From: Bacteroidia bacterium
GTDB lineage: Bacteria > Bacteroidota > Bacteroidia > B-17B0 > Aurantibacillaceae
Assembly: GCA_026418315.1 (NCBI GenBank)
Contig: JAOABO010000102.1
Span: 1 to 6,521, forward strand
DNA: 6,521 bases
Reading direction: 5' to 3'
This document shows, piece after piece, positions 1-6,521 of this stretch (positions are counted from its first letter, which is position 1; the number at the start of each line of letters is the position of its first letter). Position numbers and translations under genes: made by a program. A model generated the notes under the pieces. That model ran no database searches and was not told where the DNA came from. It worked only from the letters and a program-made list of their open reading frames with translations.

Positions 1-393
1 ATTTTATGGACAATTGCAGGCGAATTTATTGCTCCTTTAGTGAATAGAAATGCTCTTAAAGCCAATTATTTTAGTGCCATTGTACAACAAAACAAAGCTA
101 TATTGGATTATGAGCAAAAAGTGATTAATGCTTATACAGAAGCATCTAATCAAATTAGCAAGATTATCAATTTGCAGAACGCTTATGAATTGAAAAAACA
201 ACAGGTGGATGCTTTGAACCAATGTATAGATATATCAGTGAATCTATTTAAAAATGCTCGTGCAGATTATATGGAAGTTTTACTAACACAAAGAGATGCA
301 TTGGAGGCAAAATACGAACTCATAGAAACCAAAAAACAACAATTTCAAGCAACCATCAATTTATACAGGGCATTAGGCGGTGGATGGAGGTAA
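1..393 (+). CDS. TolC/NodT-family outer-membrane efflux factor, C-terminal part (5' end outside window)
   Basis: This is the end of an outer-membrane channel protein of a tripartite efflux pump. The reading frame is open from base 1 (ILWTIAGEFIAPLVNRNALK...) to the TAA at 391-393, giving 130 residues; the start lies upstream of the window. The GTG at base 40 is internal, because the clearly homologous segment before it (xAGxFIAPLxNRNxLKA) is typical of the second half of TolC-like proteins. A long, mostly helical stretch follows, rich in Gln, Glu, Lys and Ala, which matches the periplasmic coiled-coil barrel. The end, NLYRALGGGWR, is the characteristic terminus of NodT/CusC-type factors attached to RND pumps. 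It is probably the last gene of a separate upstream efflux operon, since a promoter-like box and a second, different outer-membrane factor follow. The substrate cannot be told from this piece. Confidence 0.9.
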   Translation: MLWTIAGEFIAPLVNRNALKANYFSAIVQQNKAILDYEQKVINAYTEASNQISKIINLQNAYELKKQQVDALNQCIDISVNLFKNARADYMEVLLTQRDALEAKYELIETKKQQFQATINLYRALGGGWR

Positions 394-435
394 ATTTTGA
401 AATGATACACACATGGTCCCAATAAATTATATTAC

Positions 436-443
436 TACTTTTG
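436..443 (+). promoter_or_regulatory. Putative Bacteroidota -7 promoter box for the metal-efflux operon
   Basis: TACTTTTG matches the Bacteroidota sigma-factor -7 consensus TAnnTTTG exactly. It lies in the 58-bp gap after the preceding stop codon and 8 bases before the ATG at 452. No good TTG-type -33 element is visible 19-21 bases upstream, so the match rests on one half of the promoter. If it is real, transcription would begin only a few bases before the start codon. It would make the three-gene operon independent of the upstream outer-membrane factor gene. Confidence 0.5.
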
Positions 444-451
444 CACAAAGT

Positions 452-1708
452 ATGACTACACGCTTAATTTATTTTTTTAATATATTTTTCATTGGATTGT
501 TTTTACAGTATCATGCACAATCAAAAATCAGTATTCATACTGTGGATTCATTATTCATCAAAAACAACTTACTGCTATTGAGTAAAAAATATAATGTAGA
601 TGCCCAAAAAGCACTTATTCAACAAGCGAAATTATTAAATAATCCCAATCTTTATATAGAACAGAACATCTACAACACTAGTAATAAAAGATACTTTGAT
701 GTCAGTAATCAAGGAGAATACATTTTTCAATTGCAACAACTTATTAAAACAGCTGGTAAAAGAAATAAAGAAATTCATTTAGCCATATTGAATCATCAAC
801 TTTCAGAATTAGAATTTAATAATTTATTAAGAACACTTTTTTATCAATTACATTCTACATTTTATCAACTGAGCTTTCTTGAAAGAAATAAAATAATATT
901 TCAAACAGAAATTAATGAACTGGAACCATTAGTGAAAGAATATGAAAATCAATTTGAAAAAGGAAATGTTTCATTAAAAGAAGTATTTCGTTTAAGAGGA
1001 TTATTGTTTAATATACAATCTATTACGGCTCAAATTAAAGAACAAATTGCAGATTTAAGAAAAGATTTATCTGTATATACTCAAACCAACTTTGATGAAA
1101 ATACCATTTTTGTTCCCGACACTATTCATTTTACTGACTTTGATAAATTAAATATCTTAAGTTTAATAGACACAGCTATTCAATACAGACCCGATTATCT
1201 TAATCAAAAAAAATATTACGAATATGCAAAACTGAATTACGATTATCAAAAAGCCCTATCGGTGCCGGACTTGCAAGTGGGCTATACCTTTGACAAAGCA
1301 GGAAATTTTATCCTGAATTATTCAGCCCTTTCTTTAGGATTGAACTTACCCGTATTTAATAGAAACCAAGGTAATATAAAAGCCGCAGAATTTTTAATGA
1401 AACAAAGCGAAACTGATATAAAGTATAAGGAACTGGAAATTCGTCAGGAAATTTTAAATACGTATCAAAAAATTATGAATACCAAAAATTTATACAATGC
1501 TACACAAAAAGATTTTCTCAAAAACTTTGATAATATTAAAGACGGTATGAGAGAAAATTTTAAAAAAAGAAACATTTCCATTTTAGAATATGCCGACTTT
1601 TTTGATAGTTATATCAACGCTGTTCAACAATATTATGCACTTCTTACCAACTATTACACACAAATTGAAACACTCAATTTTTATATAGGGAAAAAAATTA
1701 TAAAGTAA
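452..1708 (+). CDS. TolC-family outer-membrane factor of a CzcCBA-type metal efflux system
   Basis: This protein is the outer-membrane exit channel that pairs with the adaptor and RND pump encoded just downstream. It has 418 residues from the ATG at 452. That start gives a proper Sec signal peptide (MTTRLIYFFNIFFIGLFLQ, cleavage likely after HAQ near residue 23). The in-frame ATG at 413 would add 13 residues before the signal and lies upstream of the promoter-like box, so I rejected it. There is no lipobox cysteine, unlike NodT/CusC lipoproteins. Two TolC-repeat landmarks are visible: RPD at 246-248, followed by a long helix and a strand (PDLQVGYTFD), and GLNLPVFNRNQG at 296-307 before the second coiled-coil half. 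The length is normal for CzcC-like proteins. It is first in the operon, 6 bp before the adaptor gene. The family assignment is firm; the CzcC role comes mainly from gene order. Confidence 0.88.
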   Translation: MTTRLIYFFNIFFIGLFLQYHAQSKISIHTVDSLFIKNNLLLLSKKYNVDAQKALIQQAKLLNNPNLYIEQNIYNTSNKRYFDVSNQGEYIFQLQQLIKTAGKRNKEIHLAILNHQLSELEFNNLLRTLFYQLHSTFYQLSFLERNKIIFQTEINELEPLVKEYENQFEKGNVSLKEVFRLRGLLFNIQSITAQIKEQIADLRKDLSVYTQTNFDENTIFVPDTIHFTDFDKLNILSLIDTAIQYRPDYLNQKKYYEYAKLNYDYQKALSVPDLQVGYTFDKAGNFILNYSALSLGLNLPVFNRNQGNIKAAEFLMKQSETDIKYKELEIRQEILNTYQKIMNTKNLYNATQKDFLKNFDNIKDGMRENFKKRNISILEYADFFDSYINAVQQYYALLTNYYTQIETLNFYIGKKIIK

Positions 1709-1714
1709 AAACTT

Positions 1715-2806
1715 ATGAAACAGAGTACACTTTTACTATTATCTTTTATTGTTTTTTTATTGGTGAGATGCGGTACTCATCAAACAGAATCTCATGAAAG
1801 TAAGCATTCGTTTTGCCTGACAGATACCATGCAAAGATTAATAAAAACAGATACTGTAAAAACAGATTATGTAGAAAATGAACTTCACCTTGCAGGAAAA
1901 ATTCAAGCCATACCTTCCAAAAACATAAAGATATATCCACTCATCAGCGGTATTGTGAAAAATTTATATGTAGAATTAGGCGATTATGTGTCAGAAGGAC
2001 AGCCCCTTGCTGAAATTATTAGCAGCGAAGTTGCCGAATTTGAAAAAGAATTAGCCAACGCAGAAGCCGATTTCCAAATTGCAAAGAAAAATCTACACGT
2101 AGCAAAAGATATGTTTGACAGCAAACTCATTTCTGAAAAAGAATACATCACCGCTCAAAAAGAAGTAGAAAAAGCAGAAGCTGAACTTAAACGACTAAAA
2201 GCCATATTCAGTATTTATCACATTAATGAAACAGGTACCTATACTCTTAAATCACCCATCAGTGGTTATATCATCACTAAAAATATTTCTCAAGGTATGC
2301 AAATACGTTCCGACGCCTCAGACGAGATGATGACCATAGCCGATATAGACAAGCTGTGGGCTGTAGCCAATGTTTATGAATCGGACATGAGTAAAATAAA
2401 AATTGGCGAAAAAGCATGTATAGAAACTATTGCTTATCCGGATTCTGTTTTTGCAGGAAAAATTGACAAGATTTTTGAAATGTTAGACCCCACTACGCGT
2501 ACCATGAAAATAGCCATTCAATTAGATAACAAAAACTATCTTTTAAAACCCGAAATGTATGCAAGAGTAAAACTGAAATATCATGAAAAATATCAGTTGC
2601 CCTACGTGCCGTCTCAATCCGTCATATTTGATAATTCAAAGTACTATGTTCTGGTATACAAAAACAAATGCGATATTGAAATTAGAAATATTGAAATTGA
2701 AAAATCCAATAACAAGAGAACATATATCAAACAGGGATTAAAACCCGGAGAAACAATTATTACTTCTTCTCAGTTATTGATTTATGATGCCATGGTTGAA
2801 CAATAA
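1715..2806 (+). CDS. czcB: RND efflux periplasmic adaptor (membrane fusion) lipoprotein, CzcB/CusB-like
   Basis: This 363-residue adaptor links the inner-membrane RND pump to the outer-membrane channel. The N-terminus is a lipoprotein signal (MKQSTLLLLSFIVFLLVRCG) with the acceptor Cys at 19; Arg at the -1 position is unusual. A short tail with His22, His27, His31 and Cys34 follows and could touch metal. The domains in order are: the first lipoyl half around 70-103 (ISGIVKNLYVELGDYVSEGQ), an alpha-hairpin coiled coil around 104-166, the second lipoyl half around 174-200 (LKSPISGYIITKNISQGMQI), and a beta-barrel opening with KLWAVANVYESDM at 213-225. A membrane-proximal domain ends the protein with GLKPGETIITSSQLL. 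It has no extra C-terminal metal-binding domain. The gene sits 6 bp after the channel gene and 15 bp before the pump gene. Family assignment is secure; metal identity is not. Confidence 0.92.
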   Translation: MKQSTLLLLSFIVFLLVRCGTHQTESHESKHSFCLTDTMQRLIKTDTVKTDYVENELHLAGKIQAIPSKNIKIYPLISGIVKNLYVELGDYVSEGQPLAEIISSEVAEFEKELANAEADFQIAKKNLHVAKDMFDSKLISEKEYITAQKEVEKAEAELKRLKAIFSIYHINETGTYTLKSPISGYIITKNISQGMQIRSDASDEMMTIADIDKLWAVANVYESDMSKIKIGEKACIETIAYPDSVFAGKIDKIFEMLDPTTRTMKIAIQLDNKNYLLKPEMYARVKLKYHEKYQLPYVPSQSVIFDNSKYYVLVYKNKCDIEIRNIEIEKSNNKRTYIKQGLKPGETIITSSQLLIYDAMVEQ

Positions 2807-2821
2807 ACCTGATAAAGAACT

Positions 2822-5800
2822 ATGAACAAATTAGTATTTAACATCATTACATTTTCATTAAAAAACAGAATCACGGTTCTTTTTGCTACTTTAATTATTG
2901 TTATATGGGGCATCATCAGTTTTATGAATACACCCATTGAAGCATTTCCTGATGTTACTAATACCCAAATCATCATTGTAACACAATGGCCCGGCAGAAG
3001 CGCAGAAGAAGTGGAGCGATTTATTACCATTCCCATAGAATTAGCCATGAACCCTGTTCAGAAAAAAACAAGTGTTCGTTCTGTAACCATGTTTGGATTA
3101 TCTATTGTAACCATTATTTTTGAAGATGATGTAGAAGATTTTTTTGCCCGCCAGCAAGTAAATAACCAACTTCGGAATCTGACTCTTCCATCTGGTGCAG
3201 AGCCCGAAGTGCAACCACCCTATGGACCAACAGGAGAAATATTCAGATATACTCTTGAAAGTAAAAATAGAAGTGTTAGAGACCTATTGACTATTCAAAA
3301 CTGGATTATAGAAAGAGAACTAAAAAGCGTGCCCGGAGTAGCCGATGTTGTCTCTTTCGGAGGTGAGCAAAAAATATATGAAGTACAACTCAATCCCATA
3401 TTGCTATCCAAGTATGATCTTACTCCCCTTGACGTGTACGATGCGCTTACAAAAGCCAATATTAATGTAGGTGGTGATGTCATTGAACGAAACAATCAGG
3501 CATTTGTAGTGAGAGGTATAGGATTAATTAACAGCAAAGAAGATCTTGAAAATGTAATTGTAGATGATGTGAATGGTACCCCTCTATTGGTTAAACATCT
3601 TGCTGTTGTCAAAGAATCGGCATTGCCCCGGGTAGGACAAGCAGGAAGAAATTTGAACGACGATGTAGTAGAAGGCATTATTGTAATGAGAAAAAATGAA
3701 AACCCATCCGAAGTACTTAAACGAGTAAAAGAAAAAATCAATGAATTAAACGAAAAAATACTACCATCAGATGTCAAGATGATAACCTTTTACGACAGAG
3801 ATAAACTAATGCACTATACTACACACACTGTTCTTTCTAATTTGGCTGAAGGAATCATTTTAGTTACTGTCATTGTTTTTATTTTTATGGCGGAGTGGCG
3901 TACTACCTTAATAGTAGCACTGGTAATACCTTTGTCATTATTATTTGCATTTATCATGATGCGATTAAAAGGCATGACAGCCAATTTACTTTCATTAGGA
4001 GCAGTAGATTTTGGAATTATCATAGATGGAGCAGTGGTAATGGTAGAAGGAATTTTTGTAACACTGGACCATCTTGCGCATAAAATAGGAATGGAAAAAT
4101 TTAATAAACTGCTGAAATATGGTATAATTCGTAGAAAAGGTGGTGATTTAGGTAAAGCCATATTTTTTTCCAAGTTAATTATCATCACAGCTCTTCTTCC
4201 CATATTTTCTTTTGAAAAAGTAGAAGGAAAAATGTTTTCACCATTAGCGTACACATTAGGATTTGCACTGCTTGGGGCATTACTCTTTACTTTAACTTTA
4301 ATTCCGGTTTTAATATCCTTATTATTTAATAAAAATGTGAAAGAGAAAAAAAATATATTTGTAGAGTGGATACAGAAGAATTTTTACAATGCATTTTTGT
4401 TTTGCTTTAAATACTCAAAAATAGCCCTTATTTCTGTAGCCGGTATTTTTCTGGTAGTATTACTATCTGCTAAAAAATTAGGTACTGAGTTTTTACCAAC
4501 TTTAAATGAAGGGGCTTTGTGGATTACCGCAAAATTACCTATGTCAGCATCCCTAAATGAATCCATTAAAATGACCCGAATAATAAAGAAAAAATTACTT
4601 CAATTTCCTGAAATAGAAGAGGTATTAGACCAAATAGGAAGGTCTAATGACGGTACCGATCCTAATGGTTTTTACTTTGTTCAGATACAAGTTAATCTTT
4701 ATCCAAAAGAAAAATGGAAAAAGAAAAAAACTTTGGATGAATTGATTGCAGAAATAGATAAGGAACTCTCACAAATTCAAGGGGTGAATTATAATTACTC
4801 TCAACCTATTATTGATAATGTAGCCGAAGCAGTGGCTGGTGTTAAAGCAAACAATGCTATCAGAATATATGGAAATGACTTACAGGTTTTAGATACCCTT
4901 GCTAATGAAGTATTAAAAAGAATAAAAGATGTGCCGGGCGTAAAAGATGTAGGAATATTGAAAAATATAGGGCAACCCGAATACCGCATCTTATTGGATG
5001 AATCTAAAATGGCGGCTTATGGAGTAAGAACTGCCGATGCTAATGCTGTAATAGAAATGGCCATTGGTGGAAAAACCGCCTCTATGTTGTACGAAGGCGA
5101 AAAGAAATTTGATATTCGTCTTCGCTTTGCCCCCGAGTTCAGAAGCACCGAAGAAGACATTATGAATATCCGAATTCCAACCATTGCGGGCGGTAAAGTT
5201 TTGTTGAAAGAAATTGCCACATTTGAAAAAATAACGGGTCCTGCCTTTATTTATCGTTATGCCAACAAAAGAATCATTGCAGTAAAATTTTCGGTAAGAG
5301 AAAGGGACTTGGGTAGCACAATTAAAGATGCACAAGACAGAGTAAAAGATTTGAAACTTCCCAAAGGGTATTCTATGAATTGGGTTGGAGAATTTGAAAA
5401 TCAGGTGAGGGCAAGTAATAGATTAGGACAAGTTATTCCAGTCAGTTTAATAGCTATTTTTGTTATATTGTTTATCATGCTTGGAAATACAAGAGATTCA
5501 TTGCTGGTTTTATTAAATGTTCCCTTTAGTGTAGTAGGTGGCATATTGGCTTTACATATTACAGGTATTAACTTTGGTATTTCTGCAGGCGTAGGTTTTA
5601 TAGCTCTGCTTGGAATATGTATTCAAAATGGCGTTATACTCACTCAGGTATTTAAAAATAATTTTGAAAAAAGAATGCCCTTGCATCAGGCCATCACAGA
5701 AGGTGTAAGAACACGAATTCGTCCTATCATTATGACGGCTTTAATGGCTATGATTGGTTTATTACCTGCTGCGGTTTCTACAGGCATTGGTTCAGAAAGT

Positions 5801-5908
5801 CAAAAACCATTGGCTATTGTTGTAATTGGTGGGCTTTTCACAGCTACGTTGTTTACCTTATTTATCTTTCCAATTGTTTTTGAAAAAATATACAAAAAAT
5901 TTGGCTAA
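2822..5908 (+). CDS. czcA: CzcA/CusA-family heavy-metal efflux RND permease
   Basis: This 1028-residue proton-driven pump is the inner-membrane engine of the tripartite exporter; full length for the family is about 1030-1070. The N-terminus has TM1 (about 15-34) followed by NTPIEAFPDVTNTQI, typical of heavy-metal RND pumps. A periplasmic porter region follows, then TM2-TM6 at about 343-502. TM4 holds DFGIIIDGAVVMVE, with Asp396, Asp402 and Glu409 spaced as in the proton/cation triad of CzcA. TM5-6 carry LLPIFSFEKVEGKMFSPLA. TM7 (533-550) leads to FLPTLNEGAL (557-566) and the second porter half; TM8-TM12 close the protein, including IQNGVILTQVF in TM10. Positions matching the CusA copper-binding methionines are not Met (for example Phe619, Glu669), so a divalent cation is the likelier substrate. 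The ATG is 15 bp after the adaptor stop. The reading frame is intact throughout. Confidence 0.95.
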   Translation: MNKLVFNIITFSLKNRITVLFATLIIVIWGIISFMNTPIEAFPDVTNTQIIIVTQWPGRSAEEVERFITIPIELAMNPVQKKTSVRSVTMFGLSIVTIIFEDDVEDFFARQQVNNQLRNLTLPSGAEPEVQPPYGPTGEIFRYTLESKNRSVRDLLTIQNWIIERELKSVPGVADVVSFGGEQKIYEVQLNPILLSKYDLTPLDVYDALTKANINVGGDVIERNNQAFVVRGIGLINSKEDLENVIVDDVNGTPLLVKHLAVVKESALPRVGQAGRNLNDDVVEGIIVMRKNENPSEVLKRVKEKINELNEKILPSDVKMITFYDRDKLMHYTTHTVLSNLAEGIILVTVIVFIFMAEWRTTLIVALVIPLSLLFAFIMMRLKGMTANLLSLGAVDFGIIIDGAVVMVEGIFVTLDHLAHKIGMEKFNKLLKYGIIRRKGGDLGKAIFFSKLIIITALLPIFSFEKVEGKMFSPLAYTLGFALLGALLFTLTLIPVLISLLFNKNVKEKKNIFVEWIQKNFYNAFLFCFKYSKIALISVAGIFLVVLLSAKKLGTEFLPTLNEGALWITAKLPMSASLNESIKMTRIIKKKLLQFPEIEEVLDQIGRSNDGTDPNGFYFVQIQVNLYPKEKWKKKKTLDELIAEIDKELSQIQGVNYNYSQPIIDNVAEAVAGVKANNAIRIYGNDLQVLDTLANEVLKRIKDVPGVKDVGILKNIGQPEYRILLDESKMAAYGVRTADANAVIEMAIGGKTASMLYEGEKKFDIRLRFAPEFRSTEEDIMNIRIPTIAGGKVLLKEIATFEKITGPAFIYRYANKRIIAVKFSVRERDLGSTIKDAQDRVKDLKLPKGYSMNWVGEFENQVRASNRLGQVIPVSLIAIFVILFIMLGNTRDSLLVLLNVPFSVVGGILALHITGINFGISAGVGFIALLGICIQNGVILTQVFKNNFEKRMPLHQAITEGVRTRIRPIIMTALMAMIGLLPAAVSTGIGSESQKPLAIVVIGGLFTATLFTLFIFPIVFEKIYKKFG

Positions 5909-5943
5909 AAATCATGATGAGCATTATCCTTATTAGTATTGTG

Positions 5944-5951
5944 TATATTTG
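5944..5951 (+). promoter_or_regulatory. Putative Bacteroidota -7 promoter box for gap
   Basis: TATATTTG fits the TAnnTTTG consensus and lies 15 bases before the gap start codon, inside the 58-bp gap after the pump gene. An A-rich leader (CCCAAAAAATAATAT) follows, as is usual in this phylum in place of a Shine-Dalgarno sequence. I see no convincing -33 element. The short sequence TATATTTG arises easily in AT-rich DNA, so position is the main support. Confidence 0.45.
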
Positions 5952-5966
5952 CCCAAAAAATAATAT

Positions 5967-6521
5967 ATGAAAGTAGCAATTAATGGCTTTGGCAGAATTG
6001 GAAGGGCTTTTCTCAAAAACTGTATTCATCGTAAAGATATTGAAATGGTGGCTATCAATGACCTTACCGACACCAAAACGCTGGCACATTTATTAAAGTA
6101 CGATAGCGTACACAGAAAATTTTCCGACAATATTTCCTATTCTAACAACCATTTGATTATAGAAGGCAAAGAAATACCCGTTACATCTATTAAAGATATT
6201 GATCAATTACCTTGGAAAAATTTTGATGTAGATATTGTATTAGAAAGTACAGGTTTATTTTTAGATAAAGCCAGTGCAGAAAAACATTTGAAAGCAGGAG
6301 CAAAGAAGGTGCTACTGAGTGCTCCACCTAAAACAGATGATATTAAAGCAATTGTAATAGGCGTGAATGACCATATTTTAGATAAAAACGATTGGATAGT
6401 ATCCAATGCCTCTTGTACTACCAATTGTGCTGCACCCATGATTAAGGTAGTATTGAAATATGGAATTGAAAGCGGATATGTAAGTACGGTACACGCTTAT
6501 ACCGCCGACCAACGGTTACAC
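5967..6521 (+). CDS. gap: Type I glyceraldehyde-3-phosphate dehydrogenase, N-terminal part (3' end outside window)
   Basis: This enzyme converts glyceraldehyde-3-phosphate, phosphate and NAD+ to 1,3-bisphosphoglycerate in the cytosol (glycolysis; reversed in gluconeogenesis). The first 185 codons are present, open to the last base of the window; about 330-340 residues are usual. The Rossmann motif NGFGRIGR is at 6-13, and Asp32 (in AINDLTD) is the residue that normally binds the adenosine ribose and favours NAD over NADP. The catalytic segment SNASCTTNCAAP places the nucleophile at Cys150, and TVHAYTADQ places the base at His176. The loop between these two is one residue shorter than in the Bacillus enzyme. 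The start at 5967 gives the canonical MKVAINGFGRIGR. It follows the pump gene in the same direction but has its own promoter-like box and no functional link to metal export. Confidence 0.96.
   Translation, partial: MKVAINGFGRIGRAFLKNCIHRKDIEMVAINDLTDTKTLAHLLKYDSVHRKFSDNISYSNNHLIIEGKEIPVTSIKDIDQLPWKNFDVDIVLESTGLFLDKASAEKHLKAGAKKVLLSAPPKTDDIKAIVIGVNDHILDKNDWIVSNASCTTNCAAPMIKVVLKYGIESGYVSTVHAYTADQRLH

Noticed and set aside
413..451. Upstream in-frame ATG at 413 as the start of the second outer-membrane factor
   Set aside because: It would place 13 extra residues ahead of a clear signal peptide and lies upstream of the TACTTTTG promoter-like box.
3895..4083. 62-codon + strand frame within the pump gene, considered as a sign of a frameshift
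   Set aside because: The main frame is continuous and carries the TM3-TM4 motifs in order, so there is no break to explain.
3814..4254. 146-codon open frame on the minus strand inside the RND pump gene
   Set aside because: It is a shadow of the strongly conserved pump frame; the translation shows no recognisable family and no promoter or spacing of its own.
4991..5335. 114-codon minus-strand frame opposite the pump's second porter half
   Set aside because: Low-complexity shadow translation; the + strand frame here is well-supported pump sequence.
5911..5918. Palindrome ATCATGAT as an operator or terminator stem
   Set aside because: Eight bases, perfect but with no extension and no loop or T-run; expected by chance in AT-rich DNA.
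6203..6439. 78-codon minus-strand frame opposite gap
   Set aside because: The + strand encodes the conserved catalytic region of glyceraldehyde-3-phosphate dehydrogenase; the antisense frame is a by-product.
1..6521. Search for mobile elements, CRISPR-like repeats, tRNA or other RNA genes and unusual defence genes
   Set aside because: No direct or inverted repeats of note, no transposase or integrase motifs, and only 58-bp, 6-bp, 15-bp and 58-bp gaps between genes, which leaves no room for hidden loci.

Overview
The window is AT-rich and fully coding on the + strand. It looks like Bacteroidota chromosome. The reasons are: no Shine-Dalgarno sequences but A-rich leaders before the start codons; two TAnnTTTG boxes, the Bacteroidota -7 promoter element, in the only two gaps where a promoter is expected; and efflux proteins of the type common in that phylum. 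I cannot name a genus.

Layout, left to right. Bases 1-393 are the last 130 codons of a TolC/NodT-type outer-membrane factor whose start lies outside the window, probably the last gene of an upstream efflux operon. A 58-bp gap (394-451) carries a promoter-like box. A compact three-gene operon follows: a second, different TolC-family outer-membrane factor (452-1708), a periplasmic adaptor lipoprotein (1715-2806; 6-bp gap) and a heavy-metal RND pump of the CzcA/CusA family (2822-5908; 15-bp gap). A second 58-bp gap with its own promoter-like box leads to the first 185 codons of a class I glyceraldehyde-3-phosphate dehydrogenase (5967-6521), cut by the window edge.

The three middle genes make a complete CzcCBA-type tripartite exporter. 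The RND trimer in the inner membrane uses the proton gradient, the adaptor bridges the periplasm, and the outer-membrane channel releases the ion. The pump has the acidic triad D396/D402/E409 in its fourth membrane helix, with the 6- and 7-residue spacing of CzcA. It lacks the methionine cluster of the copper/silver pump CusA. A divalent cation such as Zn, Co, Cd or Ni is therefore more likely than Cu/Ag; this is inference. No metal-responsive regulator lies in the window.

I see no mobile element, CRISPR array, RNA gene or broken gene, and nothing that amounts to an undescribed system. The points worth a second look are modest: a near-leaderless promoter arrangement, an odd lipobox and a His/Cys-bearing N-terminal tail on the adaptor, and the pump's metal-site residues.
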